Assembly (NCBI GenBank): GCA_017860675.1 | Contig: JAGDMV010000087.1 | Coordinates: forward strand, 1-7,567 | Source: Chloroflexota bacterium | Lineage (GTDB): Bacteria > Chloroflexota > Limnocylindria > Limnocylindrales > CSP1-4 | DNA: 7,567 nucleotides | Reading direction: 5' to 3' | Shown: positions 1-5,506 of the stretch, piece by piece | Numbering within the stretch: position 1 is the stretch's first letter | How the letters are laid out: the number at the start of each line of letters is the position of its first letter | The notes under the pieces: model-generated | The model's database searches: none | Seen by the model: only the letters and a program-made list of their open reading frames with translations | What the model was told of the DNA's origin: nothing | Position numbers and translations under genes: made by a program

Positions 1-6
1 CGCCCG

Positions 7-12
7 GACAAT
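7..12 (+). promoter_or_regulatory. possible -10 box for the terC leader transcript
   Basis: The hexamer GACAAT matches the TATAAT consensus at four of six positions. It is identical to the box seen just upstream of the Ig-like protein gene at 5495-5500. Transcription would start near base 19, leaving the riboswitch-like element fully inside the transcript. The -35 region would lie outside the window, so this is only a plausible placement. Confidence 0.25.
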
Positions 13-38
13 CCGCCGCACCTCGCCGCGCGAAAGGG

Positions 39-151
39 GAGGTGAAGGGGAGTACCCCTCGGGCGTGCCCGCCAGTCCGGTCGCGTGTCGCGGCCCGGGT
101 ACGCCGGCCAGGCGGCAGGTTCCGCCGCCGTGCGCCGGGGAGACCTTCGGC
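39..151 (+). promoter_or_regulatory. yybP-ykoY type manganese riboswitch aptamer
   Basis: Seen in the sequence: GAAGG (44-48) pairs with CCTTC (144-148) as a P1-like closing helix. GGGGAGTA (47-54) follows on the 5' side, and GAGACC (140-145) lies just before the 3' strand. Between them are a short hairpin (60-63 with 68-71), a helix TCCGG (76-80) with CCGGG (135-139), and extra hairpins at 82-92 and 111-129. Known of the family: yybP-ykoY RNAs (Rfam RF00080) bind Mn2+ between a GGGGAGUA-bearing loop and a loop containing a GACC element, and very often precede terC-family genes. Here a TerC gene starts 32 bases downstream. The match was made by eye from the remembered consensus. A reservation is that GGGGAGTACCCC can also form a small local hairpin. 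Confidence 0.75.
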
Positions 152-174
152 AGTGACGACAACCGCCGGAGGTT
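142..174 (+). promoter_or_regulatory. probable expression platform sequestering the terC ribosome binding site
   Basis: The Shine-Dalgarno GGAGG lies at 168-172, 11 bases before the terC ATG. Bases 142-151 (GACCTTCGGC) can pair with 165-174 (GCCGGAGGTT) in a continuous ten-pair helix with two G-U wobbles and a 13-base loop. The same bases 144-148 form the 3' strand of the aptamer P1 helix, so the two structures exclude each other. The inferred logic is that Mn2+ stabilises the aptamer, frees the Shine-Dalgarno and turns translation on, as reported for E. coli alx. No terminator-like U-tract is visible, which favours translational control. Confidence 0.6.
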
Positions 175-183
175 CACGCACCC

Positions 184-1191
184 ATGGGACCGGGTCCCGA
201 CCTGACGATCTGGCTCGTCCTCGGCGTCCTCATCGCCGGGATGCTCGCCCTGGACCTGTTCGTCTTCCATCGCGAGGCGCACGCGGTCTCGATGCGCGAG
301 GCCGCGGCCTGGAGCGCAGCCTGGATCGCTCTTGGCATCGCCTTCGGCGGGTTGGTCTGGGTGCAGATGGGCGCCCAGGCAGGTGGCGAGTACCTGGCCG
401 GCTACGTGATCGAGAAGTCGCTCTCGGTCGACAACGTCTTCGTCTTCGCCATGATCTTCGGCTACTTCGCCGTGCCGGCCAAGTACCAGCACCGGCTGCT
501 CTTCTGGGGCGTGATCGGGGCGATCGCCTTCCGGGCCGTGTTCATCGCCGCCGGGGCGACGTTGCTCGACTCGTTCCACTGGATGATCTACGCCTTCGGC
601 CTGCTGCTCCTGCTCACGGGCTGGAAGATGTGGCGATCGCGGAACAGCCACGCCCTCGACCCGGGCCGGAACCCGGTCCTGCGAATTGCGCGGCGGTTCG
701 TCCCGATCACGGCCGAGTACCGTGGCCAGCGCTTCTTCGTCCGCGAGGCGGGGCGGTGGGTGGCGACGCCGCTGTTCGCCGTCCTGCTGGTGATCGAGTC
801 GTCCGACGTGATGTTCGCCATCGACTCCATCCCGGCGATCTTCGCCATCACCAGCGACGCCTTCATCGTCTTCAGCTCGAACGCCTTTGCCATTCTCGGC
901 CTGCGCTCCCTCTACTTCCTGCTGGCCGGGATGATCGATCGCTTCGTCTACCTCAAGGCGGGCCTGGCCGCGCTCCTCGTCTTCGCCGGGCTGAAGATCC
1001 TCGTCTCCGACGCCTGGAAGATGCCCGTCTGGCTCTCCCTCCTGGTGATCGCCGCCATCCTCGGCACGGCGGTGGTCGCCTCCATCGCCGCCGAACGGCG
1101 GCGGGGCACGGCGCTCCCGGCAGGAGGCCCGCCTGCTGGCGATCGCACCCCGGTCACGCCTGCGGGCCCGCGTCTCAACAGCGCCGCCTGA
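184..1191 (+). CDS. terC: TerC family integral membrane protein, probable Mn2+ exporter
   Basis: A 335-residue polytopic membrane protein of usual TerC length, with about eight or nine hydrophobic segments (roughly residues 7-27, 41-61, 83-98, 106-126, 131-149, 193-210, 226-248, 258-275, 282-303). The acidic family signatures are present: EKSLSVDN at 77-84 and ESSDVMFAIDSIPAI at 205-219, in two half-protein copies as expected for TerC/Alx. Known members (Alx in E. coli, MeeF and MeeY in Bacillus) export Mn2+ or supply it to exported enzymes; the name comes from tellurite resistance. The ATG is chosen because GGAGG lies 11 bases upstream and the first membrane helix starts at residue 7. The tail after residue 304 is Arg/Pro/Ala-rich and probably cytoplasmic. 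The Mn2+ riboswitch-like leader strongly supports a manganese role over tellurium. The family call is secure; the transported ion is inferred. Confidence 0.95.
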   Translation: MGPGPDLTIWLVLGVLIAGMLALDLFVFHREAHAVSMREAAAWSAAWIALGIAFGGLVWVQMGAQAGGEYLAGYVIEKSLSVDNVFVFAMIFGYFAVPAKYQHRLLFWGVIGAIAFRAVFIAAGATLLDSFHWMIYAFGLLLLLTGWKMWRSRNSHALDPGRNPVLRIARRFVPITAEYRGQRFFVREAGRWVATPLFAVLLVIESSDVMFAIDSIPAIFAITSDAFIVFSSNAFAILGLRSLYFLLAGMIDRFVYLKAGLAALLVFAGLKILVSDAWKMPVWLSLLVIAAILGTAVVASIAAERRRGTALPAGGPPAGDRTPVTPAGPRLNSAA

Positions 1192-1258
1192 ACAGCGCTC
1201 CACGGCTGCACGGCGGCAACCGCCCATCCCCGATGGTTCCCGAAGGAGAACGACACCG

Positions 1259-1735
1259 ATGATCAACACCCCCAGCAGCAACCCCACATCTCTCCGCTGC
1301 CCGAAATGCGACGGCCCGATGCGGACCTACGAGCGGGCCGGCATCCATGTCGACCAGTGCATCGACTGCCGGGGCGCCTTCCTGGACCGCGGCGAGCTCG
1401 AGCACCTCGTCTCGCTCGAGGCACGAGCCTTCGAACGCGTCGAGATGGCAGCTCCCCGTCAGCCGGGCGGTCCCGATGGCCGCCACGATCGTGGCCGGCG
1501 CGGCTCGCCGGAAGCGTCGCGGGGCGACTCGCGAGAACGGCAGACGGATCGCTCGGCGTGGGACAACGAGCTCGACGACCTCGGCTGGCCCGGCGATGAC
1601 GGCCTCGAACTCGACTGGGGCCGGGAGGCCCGCGATCGTGGCGAGCGGGACCGGCGCGAGACGCGCCCAGACGACCGGCCCGGCGGCCGGCGCCGGAGCC
1701 TGCTCGGCGACCTCTTCGAGGTGTTCGGCGAGTAG
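1259..1735 (+). CDS. TFIIB-type zinc-ribbon protein with charged disordered tail
   Basis: A 158-residue protein. Residues 13-50 form a compact zinc ribbon with CPKC at 14-17 and CIDC at 34-37, followed by GAFLDRGELEHL at 39-50. This is the characteristic pattern of the zf-TFIIB family (PF13453): a Cys-x-x-Cys pair, a short beta hairpin, a second pair, then a G-x-[FW]-L-D-x-x-E-L helix. Residues 65-145 are almost entirely Arg, Asp, Glu and Gly and should be disordered. The last dozen residues (SLLGDLFEVFGE) could form a short amphipathic helix, perhaps for docking. AAGGAGAA at 1243-1250 sets the ATG. The gene starts 67 bases after terC without an obvious terminator, so co-transcription is possible. 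The function of this family is not known; nucleic acid or protein binding is a guess. Confidence 0.85.
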   Translation: MINTPSSNPTSLRCPKCDGPMRTYERAGIHVDQCIDCRGAFLDRGELEHLVSLEARAFERVEMAAPRQPGGPDGRHDRGRRGSPEASRGDSRERQTDRSAWDNELDDLGWPGDDGLELDWGREARDRGERDRRETRPDDRPGGRRRSLLGDLFEVFGE

Positions 1736-1758
1736 CGGACGGATCGCGCGACGCGCGG

Positions 1759-1783
1759 CCCGGCGTGGCCTCGCGCCGCCGGG
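1759..1783. terminator. hairpin between convergent genes, possible bidirectional terminator
   Basis: CCCGGCG (1759-1765) pairs perfectly with CGCCGGG (1777-1783) around an 11-base loop. It sits in the 55-base gap where the zinc-ribbon gene and folB converge. There is no T-tract on either side, so intrinsic termination is uncertain. Position is the main support. Confidence 0.35.
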
Positions 1784-1790
1784 CGGTCTC

Positions 1791-2153
1791 TCAGCGAGCC
1801 CGCCTGAGCTCCACTCCGGCCCAGTCGAGCGTGCCGGCGATCGGCGGGCGCATCTTGCGCACCCGGACGACGACCGCGTCCGCCCGAGGCTGGGTGGCCA
1901 GGATGGCGTCCGCGATCGCCTCTGCCAGCGCCTCGAGGAGGCGGAAGCTGCGCCCCTCCACGATCCCGGCCACGAGAGCGAAGGCCGCCCCGTAGTCGAC
2001 CGTCAGCCCGAGCTCGTCGGACCGCGCGGCCGGCGCCAGGTCGAGCTCGATCTCGACGTCGACCTCGAACGGCTGGGTGGCGGCGCGCTCGGCCTCGGAC
2101 ACGCCGTGGCGGCCCTCGAAGCGCATCGCCCGCAACGCGATGCGGTCGCTCAC
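1791..2153 (-). CDS. folB: dihydroneopterin aldolase
   Basis: This 120-residue enzyme cleaves 7,8-dihydroneopterin to 6-hydroxymethyl-7,8-dihydropterin and glycolaldehyde in cytoplasmic folate synthesis. Family marks are in place: FEGRHGVSEAER at 12-23 with Glu22, TVDYGAAF at 51-58 with Tyr54, SFRLLEALAEAIA at 69-81 with Glu74, and VRVRKMRPPIAG at 96-107 with Lys100. Glu22, Tyr54, Glu74 and Lys100 match the positions of the substrate-binding and catalytic residues in characterised FolB proteins, and the length is typical. The start is a GTG whose last two bases overlap the TGA of folP (GTGA, 2150-2153), a 4-base overlap that implies translational coupling. A weak GGGGAAG lies at 2161-2167. 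It is the last gene of the minus-strand operon. No folK follows, although folB is often beside or fused to folK. Confidence 0.93.
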   Translation of the reverse strand: MSDRIALRAMRFEGRHGVSEAERAATQPFEVDVEIELDLAPAARSDELGLTVDYGAAFALVAGIVEGRSFRLLEALAEAIADAILATQPRADAVVVRVRKMRPPIAGTLDWAGVELRRAR

Positions 2154-3271
2154 CGCGACGCTTCCCCAGGCGCGCCGTTGGCCATCGCGGTAGCTGCGGC
2201 AAGGCCGGCGGGCGCGGAGCGGGCCGCCTCGTCTGGCGGCGTCCAGCCCCGAACGACCGCGTCGGCCATGCGGGCGGCACGGACGTTGGGCCGCACGTCG
2301 TGGACCCGGACCACGTCCACGCCGGCCGCGACCGCCAGCGCGGTCGTGGCCAGGGTCGCCTCGAGCCGCTCGTCGGGCGGCAGGTCGAGCACCTTGCCGA
2401 GTGTCGACTTCCGGGACGTCCCGAGGACGACGGGCCGGCCCAGCAGGCGGATCGCCGGCAACTCGCGCAGGAGGGCGAGGTTGTGGGCCGGCGTCTTGCC
2501 GAAGCCGAAGCCGGGATCCACCAGCAGCCGCTCCCAGGCGACGCCGGCCGCAAGCGCCCGGTCGATCGCCCGCTCGAGGTCGGCCAGGACCTCGACCAGC
2601 AGCGAGCGGTAGCGCGCCTCGGCCCGGTTGTGCATGAGCACGAGCGGCGCGCCGTGCTCGGCCGCGATCCGGGCGAGGGAGTCGTCCGGCGCCACGGCCC
2701 ACACGTCGTTGACGATGTCCGCGCCCGCCTCCAGGGCCGAGGCCGCGACCGCCGGCTTGACCGTGTCGACGGACAGCGGCACCCCCGGCAGAACCGCTCG
2801 CAGGGCGCGCACGACCGGCAGCACCCGGCTGATCTCCTCCTCGGCCGGCACCGCCGCGTGGCCAGGTCGCGACGACTCCCCGCCCACGTCGAGGATGTCG
2901 GCGCCGTCGGCCACCATCGCCTGGCCGAGCGCCACCGCGAGGGCGACGGGATCGGGCGCTCGATCGACAGCCCCCGCCTGCTCGACTGCCCCCGCCTTGG
3001 CGCCCGCTGCTGCCTTCGCCAGCAGGCCGTCGCCCGAGAACGAGTCGGGGGTGACGTTGACGATGCCCATGAGGAACGTGCGCGAGCCCCAGTCGAACCG
3101 CTGGGAGCGGATCTCCAGCGACGCGGGAGCGGTCGGCAGGCCGGAACCGGAGCCGGGCGGCAGGGCGAACGACGACGAGGCTGCGGCGCCGCCGGCACCG
3201 GGCCGGGCCGGAACCACTCCCACCTGGGTGGGGATCGCCCGATCGCCGCCGGGCGGCCGCAGCTCGTTCAT
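2150..3271 (-). CDS. folP: dihydropteroate synthase with N-terminal extension and enlarged loop 1
   Basis: A 373-residue TIM-barrel enzyme that condenses 6-hydroxymethyl-dihydropterin diphosphate with p-aminobenzoate; it is the sulfonamide target. Motifs in order: NVTPDSFSGDG (72-82), DILDVGGESSRPG (125-137), SVDT (167-170), VNDV (187-190), LMHN (212-215), DPGFGFGKT (252-260), GTSRKS (284-289) and RVHDV (322-326). Asn72, Asp128, Arg135, Asp169, Asn188, Asp252, Lys288, Arg322 and His324 match the known ligand-binding residues. It is longer than the usual 270-290 residues because of an approximately 50-residue Pro/Gly/Ala-rich N-terminus, about 23 extra Ala/Gly-rich residues after NVTPDSFSGDG, and a short C-terminal tail. 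The ATG at 3271 lies 10 bases after the folC stop. A GTG at 3289, in frame and preceded by GAGGGG, is an equally possible start that overlaps folC by 8 bases. The exact start is therefore uncertain; the enzyme call is not. Confidence 0.95.
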   Translation of the reverse strand: MNELRPPGGDRAIPTQVGVVPARPGAGGAAASSSFALPPGSGSGLPTAPASLEIRSQRFDWGSRTFLMGIVNVTPDSFSGDGLLAKAAAGAKAGAVEQAGAVDRAPDPVALAVALGQAMVADGADILDVGGESSRPGHAAVPAEEEISRVLPVVRALRAVLPGVPLSVDTVKPAVAASALEAGADIVNDVWAVAPDDSLARIAAEHGAPLVLMHNRAEARYRSLLVEVLADLERAIDRALAAGVAWERLLVDPGFGFGKTPAHNLALLRELPAIRLLGRPVVLGTSRKSTLGKVLDLPPDERLEATLATTALAVAAGVDVVRVHDVRPNVRAARMADAVVRGWTPPDEAARSAPAGLAAATAMANGAPGEASR

Positions 3272-3281
3272 CGCACCATGG

Positions 3282-4673
3282 TCACCCACCCGTCCCCTCG
3301 CCGTCCAGCGGATCGCGAAGATCGGGATCGTCGACGAGGAGCCCGCGGGCCGCCCCGACAAGGTACAGCGAACCGGCCACGACAACGGGGCCGGCGGCAG
3401 TTTCGACCGCTTGCTCGACCGCCTCCCGGGGATCGTCCACGGCCGCGACCGAGCCCCCGCCGAGGGTCGCGCGCCAACGGGCCGCGAGCGCCTCGGCCGG
3501 CAGCGCACGGTCCCCGGCCACCGCCGTGGCGATCACCCGGACCCCCGCCAGTGACCGGGCACCGGCCAGGGCCCGCGTCACCCCGTCAACGTCCTTGTCG
3601 GCCATCGAGGCCACCACGAGTGTCACCGGCGGCCGGCGCCGCGACTCCCCACCCCGCAGGAGCGGTCGCAGCTCGTCGATGGCCGCCGCCAGCGCGGCGG
3701 CCCCGGCCGGGTTGTGGGCCCCGTCCAGGAGCACCTCGGCGGCAGCGCCGCCCGGCGCGGCCCCCGGGACCGTCACCAGCTCGAGCCGGCCCGGCCAGCG
3801 AGCGGCCGCGTACCCGGCCCGGCGGGCCGGCGGCGGGCAGGAGGCGATGCCGGCATCACCCAGCGCATCGAGGACGGCGTCGGCCACGGCCACGTTGGCG
3901 GCCTGGTGCCGGCCGATCAGGCCGACCTTCGTCTCGCCCAGGCCAGGCAGATCCACCACGATGCCGTCGAGGCCCATGGCCAGCACCGGACAGGGGGAGA
4001 CGGCCCGCAGCGGGGCGTCCACCCGGGCGGCGCGCCGGCCGATCACCTGGAGCGCCTCGCCTGTCGCGCCCGTGATGGCGAGGTCGCCCCGCATCACGAT
4101 CGCAGCCTTTTCCCGGGCAATCGAGGCGACGGTGGTCCCGAGCCACTCGGTATGGTCCAGGTCCACGTTCGTGATCGCGGCGACGCCGCCGTCCCAGGCA
4201 TGAGTGGCATCGAGCCGCCCGCCGAGCCCCACCTCGACCACCCCGACGTCCACCCCGGTCCGCGCGAAGTGGGCGAAGGCGACGGCGGTCAGCAGCTCGA
4301 ACTCGGTCGGCGCGCCGTGACGCCCGGCCACGCGATCGGCCACGGCGATCGCCTCGGCCACCACGTCGCAGAAGTCGTCCGCTGCGATGGGCCGGCAGCC
4401 GACGCGGATCCGCTCGCGGTAGCTGACGAGGTGCGGCTTGGGCGTCTCGCCCGTTCGCCACCCGGCGGCCGACAGACATCCGGCCACCAGGGCGACGACG
4501 CTTCCCTTCCCGTTCGTCCCGCCGACGAGCACGCCCCGGATGCCACGCTCGGGGTTGCCCAGGCCGCGCAGCAGCGCCCGCGTCCTGCCGAGGCCGAGGC
4601 GGACGCCGAACCGTCCCCGCTCGACGAGCGCGTCGACGGCCTCCCGGTAGGTCAGCGGGGCGCGGGCGCTCAT
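3282..4673 (-). CDS. folC: bifunctional dihydrofolate synthase / folylpolyglutamate synthase
   Basis: A 463-residue Mur-ligase superfamily enzyme that uses ATP to add L-glutamate to dihydropteroate and then to folates. The N-terminal ATPase domain has the P-loop GGTNGKGS at 51-58, the substrate loop TPKPHLVSYRERI at 77-89, TEFELLTAVAF at 123-133, EVGLGGRLDATHAW at 147-160, TNVDLDHTEWLG at 168-179 and IAREKAAI at 185-192, whose Lys189 is the usual carbamylated lysine. The interdomain and C-terminal domain marks are GRHQAANVAVA at 254-264, RWPGRLE at 292-298 and LLDGAHNP at 315-322. Length is normal for bacterial FolC. The ATG at 4673 was chosen because the conserved TYREAV helix then begins at residue 8 and the gap to the upstream gene is 19 bases. 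An in-frame ATG at 4709 would add 12 residues and overlap the upstream gene by 17 bases. The C-terminal 20 residues are acidic and variable. Confidence 0.95.
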   Translation of the reverse strand: MSARAPLTYREAVDALVERGRFGVRLGLGRTRALLRGLGNPERGIRGVLVGGTNGKGSVVALVAGCLSAAGWRTGETPKPHLVSYRERIRVGCRPIAADDFCDVVAEAIAVADRVAGRHGAPTEFELLTAVAFAHFARTGVDVGVVEVGLGGRLDATHAWDGGVAAITNVDLDHTEWLGTTVASIAREKAAIVMRGDLAITGATGEALQVIGRRAARVDAPLRAVSPCPVLAMGLDGIVVDLPGLGETKVGLIGRHQAANVAVADAVLDALGDAGIASCPPPARRAGYAAARWPGRLELVTVPGAAPGGAAAEVLLDGAHNPAGAAALAAAIDELRPLLRGGESRRRPPVTLVVASMADKDVDGVTRALAGARSLAGVRVIATAVAGDRALPAEALAARWRATLGGGSVAAVDDPREAVEQAVETAAGPVVVAGSLYLVGAARGLLVDDPDLRDPLDGEGTGG

Positions 4674-4692
4674 GCGCCACGCCCCAGTCCGG

Positions 4693-5289
4693 TCACGAGC
4701 CCAGGTCATCCTCGTAGAAGACGCACTGGTTGAAGCGGGCCGAGAGGCAGACGTCGTTGACGTAACCCTGCTCCAGGTGGACCCCGCCGCGCAGCTGACA
4801 GCGCGACACGTTCTGCTCCTGGCGCACCAGCGCCTTCAGCAGGTGGGGCGCCTGGACCGGCATCGCCCCGCGGATCCCGGTCAGGTAGAAGTGGGGACAG
4901 ACGTTGCGGCGCAGGTTGGGCAGGCCGAAGCCGGTCCGCCCTGCCGCCAGCGCACCGGGGCCGCCCCGTGGCCAGGCGCCACGAGCCATGGCGACGACGC
5001 CTGCGGCCCCTCCGCCGTTGGACGGCGGCGGGCCGATGACCGGGCGCATCGACCGGGCGATCGGCGGGCTCATCGGCGCCGATGACCGGTCGTCGGCCAC
5101 CGGCGGGGGCTCGGCGGTCGCCGCGGTCGCGCGGCTGGCGACCACCACCGGCCGGGCCACGGGGCCGAGCCCATGTGCCGGCCGGGCCACGGGCCTGGGG
5201 TCGGCGGCAGGGCGCGCGCTGCCGGCCGGGCCGTAGCCGGTCGGCCCGGAGCCCAGCCGCGTGGCGGTCTTCTGATCGCCTCCCTCCAC
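4693..5289 (-). CDS. unrecognised four-cysteine protein heading the folate operon
   Basis: A 198-residue protein of unknown function. Residues 1-125 are low-complexity (Pro, Ala, Gly, Arg) and look disordered. The C-terminal 70 residues are compact and much less biased, with Cys131, Cys164, Cys181 and Cys189 in the contexts VCPHFYL, SRCQL, DVCL and NQCVFYEDD. The C-P-x-F-x-L / R-C / C-L / F-x-x-C-x-F-Y spacing recalls a four-Cys motif I remember from N-termini of some Chloroflexota envelope proteins, so binding of a metal or iron-sulfur cluster is possible. This is not established. The start is a GTG with a textbook AGGAGG five bases upstream, which decides it. No signal peptide or membrane helix is visible. 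Its stop lies 19 bases before folC, so it is probably the first gene of the operon; any link to folate is inferred only from position. Confidence 0.8.
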   Translation of the reverse strand: MEGGDQKTATRLGSGPTGYGPAGSARPAADPRPVARPAHGLGPVARPVVVASRATAATAEPPPVADDRSSAPMSPPIARSMRPVIGPPPSNGGGAAGVVAMARGAWPRGGPGALAAGRTGFGLPNLRRNVCPHFYLTGIRGAMPVQAPHLLKALVRQEQNVSRCQLRGGVHLEQGYVNDVCLSARFNQCVFYEDDLGS

Positions 5290-5294
5290 CGGTG

Positions 5295-5300
5295 CCTCCT
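5295..5300 (-). promoter_or_regulatory. strong Shine-Dalgarno for the four-Cys protein
   Basis: The minus strand reads AGGAGG, then five bases, then GTG (5289-5287). This is the best ribosome binding site in the window. It fixes the start of the four-Cys gene in an otherwise open frame that runs on upstream to 5814. Confidence 0.75.
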
Positions 5301-5432
5301 GCCACGCACGCCCCCCAACATGCACGCTCCGTCTCAGGGTACATCGGACCGCGCCCCGTGGAACCGCCGCGAACGCAAGACCGGCGTCGACGGCCCCCGG
5401 TCTGTGCCTCCGCGTCCAGTTGGCGCCTGTGA

Positions 5433-5487
5433 CCCGCGCGCCCACGTCCTGCCCGCGCGCCCGCACCCTGGACTGTGCCCGCGCGCC
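5433..5487. repeat. three direct copies of CCCGCGCGCC in the divergent promoter region
   Basis: Exact copies lie at 5433-5442, 5452-5461 and 5478-5487; the first two extend to CCCGCGCGCCC. Start-to-start spacing is 19 and 26 bases. The third copy ends seven bases before the -10-like box of the Ig-like protein gene, so a bound protein could occlude RNA polymerase. Each copy contains the palindrome GCGCGC. It could be an operator array, or low-complexity GC sequence; the exact repetition favours the former. Confidence 0.45.
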
Positions 5488-5494
5488 AGCGTGC

Positions 5495-5500
5495 GACAAT
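5495..5500 (+). promoter_or_regulatory. -10 box placed for leaderless transcription of the Ig-like protein gene
   Basis: GACAAT ends six bases before the GTG at 5507, so the expected transcription start falls on or next to the start codon. No Shine-Dalgarno precedes that GTG, as expected for a leaderless mRNA. A -35 element is not convincing: TGGACT at 5469-5474 leaves a 20-base spacer, which is too long. Confidence 0.45.
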
Positions 5501-5506
5501 GCGGCC

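Noticed and set aside
32..41. First GAAAGGGGAG as the conserved riboswitch strand
   Set aside because: It lacks the following TA and does not fit the P1 pairing; the second copy at 44-54 fits both.
42..1262. 406-codon open frame on + over terC
   Set aside because: Arg/Pro/Gly-rich translation without domains; it is the out-of-frame shadow of terC, which has clear family motifs.
1459..3198. 579-codon open frame on - across the zinc-ribbon, folB and folP region
   Set aside because: Crosses several real genes out of frame and has Ser/Arg/Pro low-complexity composition.
2300..4075. 591-codon open frame on + opposite folP and folC
   Set aside because: Antisense shadow caused by high GC; low-complexity Arg/His/Pro translation, while folP and folC have full catalytic motifs.
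5337..5342. TACCCT on the minus strand as -10 of the folate operon
   Set aside because: Only three of six consensus matches and no -35 at suitable distance; too weak to list, although some promoter must lie in 5290-5506.
5433..5487. CRISPR-like array
   Set aside because: Repeats are only 10 bases with unequal short spacing and no cas genes nearby.
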